A DNA stretch of 64,000 nucleotides, taken from assembly GCF_035953295.1 (NCBI RefSeq), contig NZ_CP108370.1:6495001-6559000 (forward strand). The letters run 5' to 3'. Source of the stretch: Streptomyces sp. NBC_01335. Its GTDB lineage: Bacteria > Actinomycetota > Actinomycetes > Streptomycetales > Streptomycetaceae. Position numbers and translations under genes: made by a program. This document shows positions 19,803 through 28,389 of the stretch, one piece after another (position 1 is the stretch's first letter; each line of letters begins with the position of its first letter). Under the pieces are notes generated by a model. The model searched no databases and was not told the DNA's origin. It saw only the letters and a program-made list of their open reading frames with translations.

Positions 19803-20438
19803 ATGGGCGAGTTGATCCTGATCCGGCACGGCGAGACCGAATGGTCCCGGAACGGCCGGCACACCAGCTACACCGATCTGCCGCTCACCGAGTTCGGCGA
19901 GACCCAGGCCCGCGCGCTCGCCCCGCTCCTCGCGGACCGCCACATCGGGCTCAGCCTCGTCAGCCCCTCGGTCCGGGCCCGCCGCACCGCCGAACTGGCC
20001 GGGCTCACCTCGCCCCGCATCATCCCCGAGCTGCGCGAATGGGACTACGGCGGCTACGAGGGCATCACCACCGTCGACATCCACCGCACCCGCCCCCTCT
20101 GGAACCTCTGGACCGACGGGGTCGAGGCCGGCCCCACCGCGCACCCCGGTGAGAGCCCGGCCCAGATCGGCGAGCGGGCCGACAAGGTGCTCGCCGGGGT
20201 ACGCGCGACGGCCGAGGGCCTCGCGAGCGACGAGGACATCGTGCTCGTCGCCCACTCCCACTTCCTGCGCGTGCTCACCGCCCGCTATCTGGACCTGCCC
20301 CCCGCCGGCGGCAACCTCTTCCAGCTGGCCACCGGGGCGATCTCCCGGCTGGGCACCGAGCACGGGCAGCCCGTGATCACCGCCTGGAACCTGGCCCTGC
20401 CCGAGAGCCTCGTCCGCGAGGTCCGCCGGGAGCGCTGA
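19803..20438 (+). CDS. Histidine phosphatase (phosphoglycerate mutase) superfamily protein
   Basis: A 211-residue protein beginning MGELILIRHGETEWS, with the phospho-accepting His in RHG, the second catalytic His in VLVAHSHFLRVL, and the arginine/glutamate pocket residues (RARRTAEL, LREWDYGGYEG). Members are cofactor-independent acid phosphatases or dPGM-type enzymes; the substrate is unknown. ATG 19803 starts right at the domain; ATG 19767 would add a 12-residue extension of no apparent function. It is followed by duplicated hairpins. Confidence 0.88.
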   Translation: MGELILIRHGETEWSRNGRHTSYTDLPLTEFGETQARALAPLLADRHIGLSLVSPSVRARRTAELAGLTSPRIIPELREWDYGGYEGITTVDIHRTRPLWNLWTDGVEAGPTAHPGESPAQIGERADKVLAGVRATAEGLASDEDIVLVAHSHFLRVLTARYLDLPPAGGNLFQLATGAISRLGTEHGQPVITAWNLALPESLVREVRRER

Positions 20439-20497
20439 GCCGGCCCGCGCGCCGCCTGCGTGGTGGCGGGGGGTCGCGTACACCGCACCCCGAGGAA

Positions 20498-20587
20498 CAC
20501 CTGAGCACGACGGCCGGCACCGGAGGACACGGTGCCGGTCAGCACCTGAGCACGACGGCCGGCACCGGAAGACACGGTGCCGGCCGT
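20498..20587. repeat. 45-bp tandem duplication, each copy with a hairpin
   Basis: Two copies (20498-20542, 20543-20587) differ at only a few positions near their ends. Each contains GGCCGGCACCG pairing with CGGTGCCGG around a short loop; the second copy has a 13-bp perfect stem. They act together as a double terminator after the phosphatase gene. A recent duplication is implied by the near identity. Confidence 0.8.
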
Positions 20588-21341
20588 TCCGCTTTCCGCG
20601 AGGCGTACCGCGGGGAGGCCGCAGTGCGTATCGCACGGCCCGACGCGGGCCGTTCCGCGCCCGCCCCTGCGGGCCTGTTGCCTTCGTTTCTTGTACGTTC
20701 GGGAATTGAACGCAGCCGCCCCATCGCTGCGGGTGTACGACATGGACTCGACCGATTCGCCCGGATCGAATTCCTCGCGCCCCGGCGCATATCGCGCGTT
20801 TTCCCTGCCCGGATCGGTGTTTGACGCCATTTGTTGTGACCCGGGCGGTGGGGGATTTCGCCGGAAACGGGCACTCCGGGCACCCCGCGCGGACCCGTGC
20901 GACGGCCGGGTGATCCCGTGTTTCCGGGCGGTTACGAGAGGGGTGCCGGGCGAATCGTCGAAATACCGGAAATGCTGCCGCCGGGCTCGGGGCGCACGGT
21001 GCCGACGTATCCGCGAGGTCTCAACTCGGGAAAGACTCCCGGGCAAACCTGCATTCGATCTTGCTCCGCCGCCCGCAAGTGGACTATACCTGTCGGCGTC
21101 TGCACAGCCGTTTCACACGGTTGCGCACTCGGAGGGGTGCGGGAGAGCGGTACGAGGCATGTCTTGAGCCGCTTCGCTGTACGTTCTTCCGACACGCCAG
21201 GCCGAGCCAGGCAATCCGGTACGTCTCTCTGCATGACCCAAGCGCAACCGACCGCGCGGTGGCGGGACCCTTCGCCTGAGGCGAGATCTCGACGGGTGAC
21301 CGGTACACCGCCTGAGTCCTGATGAAGGTGAGGACTTGAGC
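20588..21341. promoter_or_regulatory. Long leader/control region before ngcE
   Basis: About 750 bp without a convincing gene. The middle (20690-20850) is less GC-rich than the surroundings. A DasR-box-like element lies at 21078-21093. The stretch 21230-21335 probably holds the leader. The ngcE ribosome site GGTGAGG lies at 21327-21333. Confidence 0.4.
21078..21093. promoter_or_regulatory. DasR-box (dre)-like element AGTGGACTATACCTGT
   Basis: It matches the dre pattern AGTGGTCTAGACCACT at 12 of 16 positions, keeping the TGG-CTA-ACC core. It lies 250 bp upstream of ngcE. DasR is the GlcNAc-responsive GntR regulator that controls aminosugar uptake in Streptomyces, so the location fits. Binding is inference. 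Confidence 0.45.
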
Positions 21342-22787
21342 ATGGGATCGACCTCCGCCCACAACAATGAGGGTCTCGGCCGTCGCGATCTGATCAAGCG
21401 GTCCGCCGCTCTCGGCGTGATCACCGTTCCCACGATGAGCTTCCTGGCGTCCTGTGCCAGCGGCGACAGCGGCTCCGACGAGAAGGTCGAGAAGGGCACC
21501 AAGTCGGCGGAGAACCCGCTGGCCGTCAACGAGAGCGCACCGCTCGAACTGGTCATCTTCGACGGCGGGTTCGGCACCAAGTACGCCGAGGACGCCAAGG
21601 CGGTCTACGCGAAGACGTACCCCAAGGCCAAGGTCACGTTCTCCAAGACGCAGAAGATCCAGTCGGTTCTCCAGCCGCGCTTCAACGGCGGCACCCCGCC
21701 GGACCTGATCGACAACTCCGGTGCCCAGCAGATGGACATGGGCGTCCTGGTCGGCAAGAAGCAGCTCGCGGACCTGACTCCGCTGCTCGACGCCCCGTCC
21801 ATCGACGACCCGAGCAAGACGGTGCGCGACACCCTGCGCCCGGGAATCGTCGAGATGGGCCAGTTCGACGGCGACCCGGTCTGGATCATGTACTACGCCT
21901 ACACGGTGTACGGCGTCTGGTACTCGCAGACCGCCCTGGACAAGCTCGACGCGACGTACCCGGAGAACTGGGACGACATGCTCGCGCTCTGCGCGAAGGC
22001 GAAGAAGAAGGGCATCGCCGGCTGGACCTACGCCGGTAAGTACCCCTACTACCTGCCGTTCTCGCTCTACCCCTTCATCGCCAAGATCGGCGGTTCGGAG
22101 GTGCTCGACGCGATCGACAACCTGGAGCCGAAGGCGTGGGAACACCCCGCCGTCAAGGCCGCGTTCGAGGCGTACTACGAGCTCTACAAGAAGGGCTACG
22201 TCCTGGAGGGCACCCCGGGTCTCGACCACCGGGGCTCGCAGGGCGCGTGGGCCAACGGCAAGGCGCTCTTCATCCCCAACGGCTCCTGGGTGGAGAACGA
22301 GGAAGCCGCCATCATCCCCAAGGACTTCAAGCTGTCCGTGGGCGCTCCCTCCAGCCTCGACGCCTCGGACAAGATGCCGTTCGGCACCATCTGGGCGTCC
22401 GGCGGTGAGCCCTTCATCGTCCCGGCCAACGCGAAGAACGCCGAAGGCGGCATGGAGCAGCTGCGCATCATGCTCAGCGAGGCCTCCTCGAAGTCCTTCA
22501 CCACCAGCACCAAGTCCCTGTCCGCCTACAACGGCGGCACCGACGGCATCGAGCTGTCGGACGGCCTCAAGTCCGGTGTCGCCGCGCTGGAGAAGGCCGG
22601 GACCAACGTCGTCAACCCGCGCCTGCAGGACTGGTACGTCAAGCTCCAGAAGGAGCAGATCGGCGTCTCCGGTCTCGGCGAGATGATGGCCGGCCGTGCG
22701 ACCCCCGCCGAGGCGATCAAGAAGATCCAGGGCTACGCGGACGCGGCGGCCAAGGACCAGTCCATCAAGCACTTCAAGCACCAGTGA
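21342..22787 (+). CDS. ngcE: GlcNAc/chitobiose ABC transporter substrate-binding lipoprotein
   Basis: A 481-residue solute-binding protein. The N-terminus has a twin-arginine motif (RRDLIKRSAALG) followed by a hydrophobic core and a lipobox LASC, so it is a Tat-exported lipoprotein. Body features are typical of NgcE (FDGGFGTKYAEDAKAVYAKTYP, IPNGSWVENEEAA). The family binds N-acetylglucosamine and N,N'-diacetylchitobiose from chitin. The assignment rests on the sequence plus the ngcEFG-rok7B7-xylFGH order that I recall for S. coelicolor SCO6005-6011. ATG 21342 has GGTGAGG at a good distance; a TTG two codons upstream is too close to it. The ATPase is absent, as expected for MsiK-energised systems. 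Confidence 0.85.
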   Translation: MGSTSAHNNEGLGRRDLIKRSAALGVITVPTMSFLASCASGDSGSDEKVEKGTKSAENPLAVNESAPLELVIFDGGFGTKYAEDAKAVYAKTYPKAKVTFSKTQKIQSVLQPRFNGGTPPDLIDNSGAQQMDMGVLVGKKQLADLTPLLDAPSIDDPSKTVRDTLRPGIVEMGQFDGDPVWIMYYAYTVYGVWYSQTALDKLDATYPENWDDMLALCAKAKKKGIAGWTYAGKYPYYLPFSLYPFIAKIGGSEVLDAIDNLEPKAWEHPAVKAAFEAYYELYKKGYVLEGTPGLDHRGSQGAWANGKALFIPNGSWVENEEAAIIPKDFKLSVGAPSSLDASDKMPFGTIWASGGEPFIVPANAKNAEGGMEQLRIMLSEASSKSFTTSTKSLSAYNGGTDGIELSDGLKSGVAALEKAGTNVVNPRLQDWYVKLQKEQIGVSGLGEMMAGRATPAEAIKKIQGYADAAAKDQSIKHFKHQ

Positions 22788-22836
22788 TCAACGCGTCACC
22801 AGCGGCGGCACGGCAGGAAGGTCGGAGTCGGTAACG

Positions 22837-23757
22837 ATGCAGCACGGTAAATACCGGTTCATAGTCGGGTTTTTGATCGCCCCGATGGCGTTGTACGTCA
22901 TCTTCGTCGTCTGGCCCTTCATCCAGTCCATCTACTACTCGTTCACGGACTGGACGGGGCTGAGCCCCGACTTCGAGATGGTCGGCTTCGACAACTACAC
23001 CAAGATGTTCAAGGACGACGTCTTCTGGAAATCGCTGGAGCACAGTGTGCTGCTGGCGATCCTGCTGCCGCTGGTGACGCTGGGGCTCGCCCTCTTCTTC
23101 GCCTTCATGCTCAATGTGGGCGGCCGGCGCCGAAAGGGCGCGGTCATCTCGGGCGTGCGCGGATCGGGTTTTTACAAGATCGCCTACTTCTTCCCGCAGG
23201 TCCTCTCCATCGCGATCGTGGCGATCCTCTTCCAGTTCGCCTTCGATCCCGCCCAGGGCATGATCAACGGCTCGCTGAAAGCGTTCGGATTCGATCACCT
23301 GCCGAACTGGCTCGGCGATCCGAAGCTCGCGCTCTGGTGCATCATGGCGGTCCTCGTCTGGTGCACGACCGGGTTCTTCGTGGTCCTCTTCTCGGCGGGC
23401 ATGGCGTCCATCCCGAAGGACTTCTACGAGGCGGCCCTGCTGGACGGGGCGAGCAGGTTCACCACGTTCTTCCGGATCACGCTCCCGCTGCTCTGGGACA
23501 CCGTGCAGTCCGGCTGGGTCTACATGGGGATCCTCGCGCTGGGCGCCGAGGGCTTCGCGGTGGTGAACATCATGAGCGTCGGGCCCGGCGGACCCGACTA
23601 CTCGACCACCGTCCTGCCGCTGTACGTCTACCAGGCGGCGTTCCGCGACGGACAGGCCGGATACGCGACCACGATCGGCGTCGCCCTGCTCCTCGTGACC
23701 CTGGCGTTCGCCGCCGTCGTCATGAAGCTGGGCCGGCGCGAGCGGCTGGAGTACTGA
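22837..23757 (+). CDS. ngcF: GlcNAc/chitobiose ABC transporter permease
   Basis: A 306-residue MalF-type permease beginning MQHGKYRFIVGFLIAPMALY, with six predicted helices. The EAA loop is FYEAALLDGASRFTTFFRITLP. It follows ngcE by 49 bp and its stop TGA shares a base with the ATG of ngcG. It forms the transmembrane channel with NgcG. An upstream in-frame extension into the ngcE tail is rejected because the ATG at 22837 starts the conserved domain. Confidence 0.85.
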   Translation: MQHGKYRFIVGFLIAPMALYVIFVVWPFIQSIYYSFTDWTGLSPDFEMVGFDNYTKMFKDDVFWKSLEHSVLLAILLPLVTLGLALFFAFMLNVGGRRRKGAVISGVRGSGFYKIAYFFPQVLSIAIVAILFQFAFDPAQGMINGSLKAFGFDHLPNWLGDPKLALWCIMAVLVWCTTGFFVVLFSAGMASIPKDFYEAALLDGASRFTTFFRITLPLLWDTVQSGWVYMGILALGAEGFAVVNIMSVGPGGPDYSTTVLPLYVYQAAFRDGQAGYATTIGVALLLVTLAFAAVVMKLGRRERLEY

Positions 23758-24686
23758 TGAAGACCACTGACACCCCGCCCGCCCTCCGCGAGGAGGCCCG
23801 AGTCCCCGGTCAGCGGAGCACCGGGGACGGCTCCGCGGGCACGTCCCGGGCGAAGCGCGGCGAGGGACACGTCCTCAACGTGTTCTCGCACGGTGTGCTC
23901 GTCATCTGGGCGATCCTGGTGATCCTGCCGCTGTTCTGGGCCGTGATGTCCGCCTTCAAGTCGGACAAGGCCATCTTCAACTCCCCGTGGGCGCTGCCCG
24001 ACTCCCTGAGCTTCGACGCCTGGGGACGGGCCTGGAACCAGGCGCACATGAGCGAGTACTTCCTCAACACCGTTCTGGTGGTCGGGGGATCGCTCATCGG
24101 CACGCTGGTGCTGGGTTCGATGGCCGCGTACGTACTGGCCCGGTTCGACTTCCCCGGCAACCGGTTCATCTACTACCTGTTCGTCGGCGGCATGAGCTTC
24201 CCGGTCATGCTGGCCCTGGTCCCGCTGTTCTACGTCATGGACAACATGGGACTGCTGAACACGATCCACGGCCTGATCCTCGTGTACATCGCGTACTCGC
24301 TGCCGTTCACCGTGTTCTTCCTGACCTCGTTCTTCCGCACCCTGCCGACCTCGGTCGCGGAGGCGGCGCTGATCGACGGCGCCTCGCACACCCGGACCTT
24401 CTTCCAGGTGATGCTGCCGATGGCGAGGCCGGGGCTGATCAGCGTCGGGATCTTCAACTTCCTCGGGCAGTGGAACCAGTACATGCTGCCCACGGTGCTG
24501 AACACCGACCCGGACAAGCGGGTGCTCGCGCAGGGTCTGGTGGAGCTCTCCACCAGCCAGGGGTACAAGGGGGACTACTCCGGGCTCTTCGCCGGACTCG
24601 TCATCGCCATGCTGCCCGTCCTCGCCGCGTACATCGTCTTCCAGCGCCAGGTGGTGGCCGGCCTCACCGCCGGAGCGCTCAAGTAG
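23757..24686 (+). CDS. ngcG: GlcNAc/chitobiose ABC transporter permease
   Basis: A 309-residue MalG-type permease with a 40-residue hydrophilic N-terminus and six helices from HGVLVIWAILVILPLFWAV. The EAA loop reads SVAEAALIDGASHTRTFFQVMLP. Its start overlaps the ngcF stop by one base (TGATG), so translation is coupled. It completes the aminosugar importer and is followed by a terminator. Confidence 0.85.
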   Translation: MKTTDTPPALREEARVPGQRSTGDGSAGTSRAKRGEGHVLNVFSHGVLVIWAILVILPLFWAVMSAFKSDKAIFNSPWALPDSLSFDAWGRAWNQAHMSEYFLNTVLVVGGSLIGTLVLGSMAAYVLARFDFPGNRFIYYLFVGGMSFPVMLALVPLFYVMDNMGLLNTIHGLILVYIAYSLPFTVFFLTSFFRTLPTSVAEAALIDGASHTRTFFQVMLPMARPGLISVGIFNFLGQWNQYMLPTVLNTDPDKRVLAQGLVELSTSQGYKGDYSGLFAGLVIAMLPVLAAYIVFQRQVVAGLTAGALK

Positions 24687-24716
24687 CACCTCCGCTTCAT
24701 CCCGGCTTCACCACGG

Positions 24717-24749
24717 AACCGCCCTACCGCCTCCGGCCGTTGGGCGGTT
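24717..24749 (+). terminator. Terminator after ngcG
   Basis: An 8-bp stem AACCGCCC/GGGCGGTT around a 17-nt loop followed by TTT, 31 bp after the ngcG stop. It separates the transporter operon from the ROK regulator. Confidence 0.6.
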
Positions 24750-24900
24750 TCGTCCGTGTTCCCCCGAATTCGGCGGGCCTCATGTGGGGAGGTGCCGCGC
24801 TCATACGGGCTCCGCACGCTCAAGGTCTTGACGGGGCACACCCTGGAACGGTCAGCTATTGGTTCACATGTTAGAGAAAACGGCAGGAGTGAGTGAGTCG

Positions 24901-26100
24901 ATGGAGACTCCGGGGTCGCAGACATCTCTGCATCGGGCCAATCTCGAGCGGGTCGTACGTGCCGTGCGCATGGCGGGGTCACTCACCCAGGCGGAAATCG
25001 CCAGGAGCACCGGCCTCTCCGCGGCCACCGTCTCCAACATCGTGCGCGAGCTGAAGGACGGCGGCACCGTCGAGGTGACCCCCACCTCGGCGGGGGGCCG
25101 CAGGGCCAGGAGCGTCTCGCTCAGCGGTGACGCGGGTGTCGTGATCGGGGTGGACTTCGGCCATACGCACCTCCGGGTGGCGATCGGCAACCTGGCCCAC
25201 CAGGTCCTCGCCGAGGAGTCCGAACCGATGGACGTGGACGCCTCCTCCGCGGAGGGGTTCGGGCGGGCGGAAGCCCTGGTCAACCGGCTGGTCAGGACCA
25301 CCGGGATCGGGCAGGACAAGATCATCGGGGTGGGGCTAGGAGTGCCCGGCCCGATCGACGTCGAGTCGGGCACCCTCGGCTCCACGTCGATCCTGCCGGG
25401 ATGGACGGGCATCAATCCCAGCGCGGAGCTCGCCGCCCGCCTCGGTGTGCCCGTCTACGTCGACAACGACGCCAATCTGGGGGCCCTGGGGGAGCTGGTC
25501 TGGGGGAGCGGGCGCGGAGTCCGGGACCTCGCGTACATCAAGGTCGCCAGCGGGGTGGGGGCCGGCCTGGTGATCAACGGGACGATCTACCGCGGCCCCG
25601 GGGGGACCGCCGGGGAGATCGGCCACATCACCCTCGACGAGGCCGGTCCCGTCTGCCGCTGCGGCAACCGCGGATGCCTGGAGACCTTCGCCGCCGCCCG
25701 GTACGTCCTGCCGCTCCTGCGGCCCAGCCACGGGGCGGACCTGACCATGGACCGGGTCGTGCAGCTGGCCCGCGAGGGCGACCCGGGGTGCCGCCGGGTG
25801 ATCGCCGACGTCGGCCGGCACATCGGCAGCGGCGTGGCGAACCTGTGCAACCTCCTCAACCCCAGCCGGGTCGTACTCGGCGGATCGCTCGCGGAGGCAG
25901 GGGAGTTGGTCCTCGGGCCCATCCGCGACTCCGTCGCGCGCTACTCCATCCCGAGCGCGGCGCGACAGCTCTCGGTGCTTCCCGGGGCGCTCGGCGGCCG
26001 GGCCGAGGTGCTCGGCGCGCTGGCCCTCGTGCTGAGCGAGATGGGCGATTCGACCCTGTTGGAGGCCACTCTCTCGCCGGGCACTCCTGCCTTCACTTAG
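24901..26100 (+). CDS. rok7B7: ROK-family transcriptional regulator
   Basis: A 399-residue ROK repressor. The winged HTH (about residues 10-70) contains QAEIARSTGLSAATVSNIVRELK. The sugar-kinase-like domain follows with IGVDFGHTHLRVAIG, the DNDANLGALGE loop and the ROK zinc motif GHITLDEAGPVCRCGNRGCLETF, with three cysteines. Lying between ngcEFG and xylFGH it matches Rok7B7 (SCO6008), known to repress xylFGH and to affect carbon catabolite repression and antibiotics. ATG 24901 follows GGCAGGAG; ATG 24868 is an alternative start without a ribosome site. Confidence 0.88.
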   Translation: METPGSQTSLHRANLERVVRAVRMAGSLTQAEIARSTGLSAATVSNIVRELKDGGTVEVTPTSAGGRRARSVSLSGDAGVVIGVDFGHTHLRVAIGNLAHQVLAEESEPMDVDASSAEGFGRAEALVNRLVRTTGIGQDKIIGVGLGVPGPIDVESGTLGSTSILPGWTGINPSAELAARLGVPVYVDNDANLGALGELVWGSGRGVRDLAYIKVASGVGAGLVINGTIYRGPGGTAGEIGHITLDEAGPVCRCGNRGCLETFAAARYVLPLLRPSHGADLTMDRVVQLAREGDPGCRRVIADVGRHIGSGVANLCNLLNPSRVVLGGSLAEAGELVLGPIRDSVARYSIPSAARQLSVLPGALGGRAEVLGALALVLSEMGDSTLLEATLSPGTPAFT

Positions 26101-26101
26101 A

Positions 26102-26130
26102 TAACGAATGGCACCGTTGTCATCTCGTTA
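26102..26130. promoter_or_regulatory. Inverted repeat TAACGA-N17-TCGTTA after rok7B7
   Basis: It lies immediately after the rok7B7 stop and about 90 bp before xylF. The 6-bp arms are perfect and AT-rich relative to the surroundings. Candidate ROK operator half-sites. Confidence 0.35.
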
Positions 26131-26134
26131 AGTA

Positions 26135-26147
26135 TTTACTCCTTGAC
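26135..26147 (+). promoter_or_regulatory. Putative Rok7B7 box TTTACTCCTTGAC in the xylF promoter
   Basis: All 13 positions fit the consensus TTKAMKHSTTSAV that I recall for Rok7B7. I cannot verify that consensus here. It lies 75 bp upstream of the xylF start, where a repressor would act. Confidence 0.45.
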
Positions 26148-26156
26148 GCCGCCCTT

Positions 26157-26189
26157 GCGGCCGAGTTGACTTCCGTCCACCTCGGCCGC
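26157..26189. promoter_or_regulatory. Perfect 9-bp inverted repeat in the xylF upstream region
   Basis: GCGGCCGAG (26157-26165) and CTCGGCCGC (26181-26189) flank 15 nt that contain TTGACT. It could be an operator or a leader hairpin. Confidence 0.45.
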
Positions 26190-26221
26190 AACGTCGCGGC
26201 CTCGTCAGGGAGGTTCGAGTT

Positions 26222-27340
26222 ATGAACACGCGTATGCGTCGTGCCGCTGTCGCCGTTGCCGCCACCGCCATGGCGGTCTCGCTTGCCGCTTGTGGGAGCG
26301 CCAAGGAGTCCGGTGACAAGGCCGACAGTGGTTCGTCGGCGAAGAAGGGCGACGACCTCAAGATAGGTCTGCTCCTTCCGGAGAACGCCACCGCTCGTTA
26401 CGAGCAGTTCGACAAGCCGATCATCGAGAAGAAGATCAGCGAGCTCACCGGCGGCAAGGCGAAGGTCGTCTACAGCAACGCCAAGCAGGACGCCACGCTG
26501 CAGGCGCAGCAGGTCGAGACCATGATCACCAACAAGGTCGACGCCCTGATCATCGACGCGGTCGACTCCGCCTCGATCGCCAACAGCGTGAAGAAGGCCA
26601 AGGACGCGGGCATCCCCGTCGTCGCCTTCGACCGCCTCGCCGAGGGCCCCATCGACGCCTACACCTCGTTCGACAACGAAGAGGTCGGCCGGGTCCAGGG
26701 CAAGGCCCTGCTGGAGGCGCTCGGGGACAACGCCTCCAAGGGCAAGATCGTGATGATGAACGGCGCGATCACCGACCCGAACGCCGCACTCTTCAAGAAG
26801 GGCGCCAAGTCCGTCCTGGACGGCAAGGTGACCGTCGGCAAGGAGTACGACACCAAGGAGTGGAAGCCGGAGAACGCCAACGCCAACATGGAGGCGGCGA
26901 TCACGGCTCTCGGCAAGGACAAGATCGTCGGCGTCTACTCCGCCAACGACGGCATGGCCGGCGGTATCATCACCGCCCTCAAGGCCTCCGGCCTGAAGAC
27001 CCTCCCGCCGGTCACCGGTCAGGACGCCGAGCTCTCGGGTGTTCAGCGCATCGTCGCCGGTGAGCAGTTCATGAGCGTCTACAAGCCGTACGCCCCGGAG
27101 GGTGAGGCCGCCGCCACCATGGCCGTCTCGCTGGCCAAGGGCGAGAAGATCGCCGCGTCGGTCGCCACCTCCACGGTGGACAGCCCCACCACCAAGGGTG
27201 TCCCGACCTACCTCGTCCCGGTCGTCTCGCTGACCAAGGACAACATCAAGGACACGGTCATCGAGGACGGCGTCTACACCGCCGCCCAGATCTGCACCAC
27301 CCAGTACAAGGCCGCCTGCGACGCGATCGGCCTGAAGTAG
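26222..27340 (+). CDS. xylF: Xylose ABC transporter substrate-binding lipoprotein
   Basis: This 372-residue family 2 sugar-binding protein has a signal peptide ending in lipobox LAAC, then a Ser/Lys linker. The periplasmic-binding domain shows KIGLLLPENATARYEQFDKP, ITNKVDALIIDAVDS and VVAFDRLAEGP, close to XylF. It delivers D-xylose to XylGH. The ribosome site AGGGAGG is strong. Several operator candidates sit between it and rok7B7. A hairpin after the stop probably lets xylF be expressed above xylGH, the usual stoichiometry for binding proteins. Confidence 0.9.
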   Translation: MNTRMRRAAVAVAATAMAVSLAACGSAKESGDKADSGSSAKKGDDLKIGLLLPENATARYEQFDKPIIEKKISELTGGKAKVVYSNAKQDATLQAQQVETMITNKVDALIIDAVDSASIANSVKKAKDAGIPVVAFDRLAEGPIDAYTSFDNEEVGRVQGKALLEALGDNASKGKIVMMNGAITDPNAALFKKGAKSVLDGKVTVGKEYDTKEWKPENANANMEAAITALGKDKIVGVYSANDGMAGGIITALKASGLKTLPPVTGQDAELSGVQRIVAGEQFMSVYKPYAPEGEAAATMAVSLAKGEKIAASVATSTVDSPTTKGVPTYLVPVVSLTKDNIKDTVIEDGVYTAAQICTTQYKAACDAIGLK

Positions 27341-27354
27341 TCCCACCCGCCGGA

Positions 27355-27385
27355 CCCCGCCGCCGCCTCCACGCGGCCGGCGGGG
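27355..27385 (+). terminator. Hairpin between xylF and xylG
   Basis: CCCCGCCGCCGC pairs imperfectly with GCGGCCGGCGGGG around a 6-nt loop just after the xylF stop. It is likely an attenuator or mRNA-stabilising hairpin rather than a full stop, since xylGH lie downstream on the same strand. Confidence 0.45.
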
Positions 27386-27609
27386 CCCTGGCAGGGACCG
27401 GCCCCGCACCGGCGGAGCAGCCGGCCCAGGGCCCGCCGCGCAGCGGCCCGCCCGCCCGAAGCCTGTCCGGTGCCCCGCCCCTTCATCAGCCCCGCTAACG
27501 GGCGGGGCGCCGGACGGAAACGCTTCCTCGCTTTCTCTTCTGCTCAACCACCGCGCCTCCCCCCAGGCGCGGCATCCCCGCCGGTCAGGCGGCGAAGGAG
27601 ATGGTTCAC

Positions 27610-28389
27610 GTGTCCGCTACGCCCGTGTTGGCGTTGCGAGGGATCTCCAAGCGATTCGGTGCCGTACAGGTACTCACCGAAGTCGACCTCGAGGTCCACG
27701 CCGGAGAGGTTGTCGCCCTGGTCGGCGACAACGGAGCCGGTAAATCAACGCTGGTCAAGACCATTGCCGGTGTCCACCCCATCGATGACGGCGTCATCGA
27801 GTGGCAGGGCAAGCCGGTCCACATCAACCGCCCCCAGGACTCCCAGGGTCTGGGCATCGCGACGGTCTACCAGGACCTCGCGCTGTGCGACAACCTCGAT
27901 GTCGTGGGCAACCTCTACCTCGGCCGGGAGCTGCGCCGCTTCGGCATCCTCGACGAGGTGGAGATGGAGCGCCGCTCCCGCGAGCTGCTCTCCACCCTCT
28001 CCATCCGCATCCCCAGCGTCCGCATCCCGATCGCCTCGCTCTCCGGCGGTCAGCGCCAGACGGTGGCCATCGCGCGTTCGATGCTCGGTGAGCCGAAGCT
28101 GGTCATCCTCGACGAGCCGACGGCCGCCCTCGGCGTCGAGCAGACCGCCCAGGTCCTCGACCTGGTCGAGAGGCTGCGCGAGCGCGGTCTCGCGGTCATC
28201 CTCATCAGCCACAACATGGCCGACGTCAAGGCGGTGGCCGACAAGGTCGCCGTGCTGCGTCTCGGCCACAACAACGGCGTCTTCGACGTGAAGACCACCT
28301 CGCACGAAGAGATCATCTCTGCCATCACGGGTGCCACGGACAACGCCGTGACCCGTCGTGCGGCGCGCACCGCGGAGGTTTCGAAGTGA
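27610..28389 (+). CDS. xylG: Xylose ABC transporter ATP-binding protein
   Basis: A 259-residue single ABC domain: Walker A GDNGAGKST, signature LSGGQRQ, Walker B LVILDEPTAAL and the switch His in ILISHNM. E. coli XylG has two fused ABC domains; this single-domain form must work as a homodimer. GTG 27610 is chosen because GAAGGAG lies 9 nt upstream; the ATG at 27601 directly abuts that element. It powers D-xylose import with XylF and XylH. Confidence 0.9.
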   Translation: MSATPVLALRGISKRFGAVQVLTEVDLEVHAGEVVALVGDNGAGKSTLVKTIAGVHPIDDGVIEWQGKPVHINRPQDSQGLGIATVYQDLALCDNLDVVGNLYLGRELRRFGILDEVEMERRSRELLSTLSIRIPSVRIPIASLSGGQRQTVAIARSMLGEPKLVILDEPTAALGVEQTAQVLDLVERLRERGLAVILISHNMADVKAVADKVAVLRLGHNNGVFDVKTTSHEEIISAITGATDNAVTRRAARTAEVSK

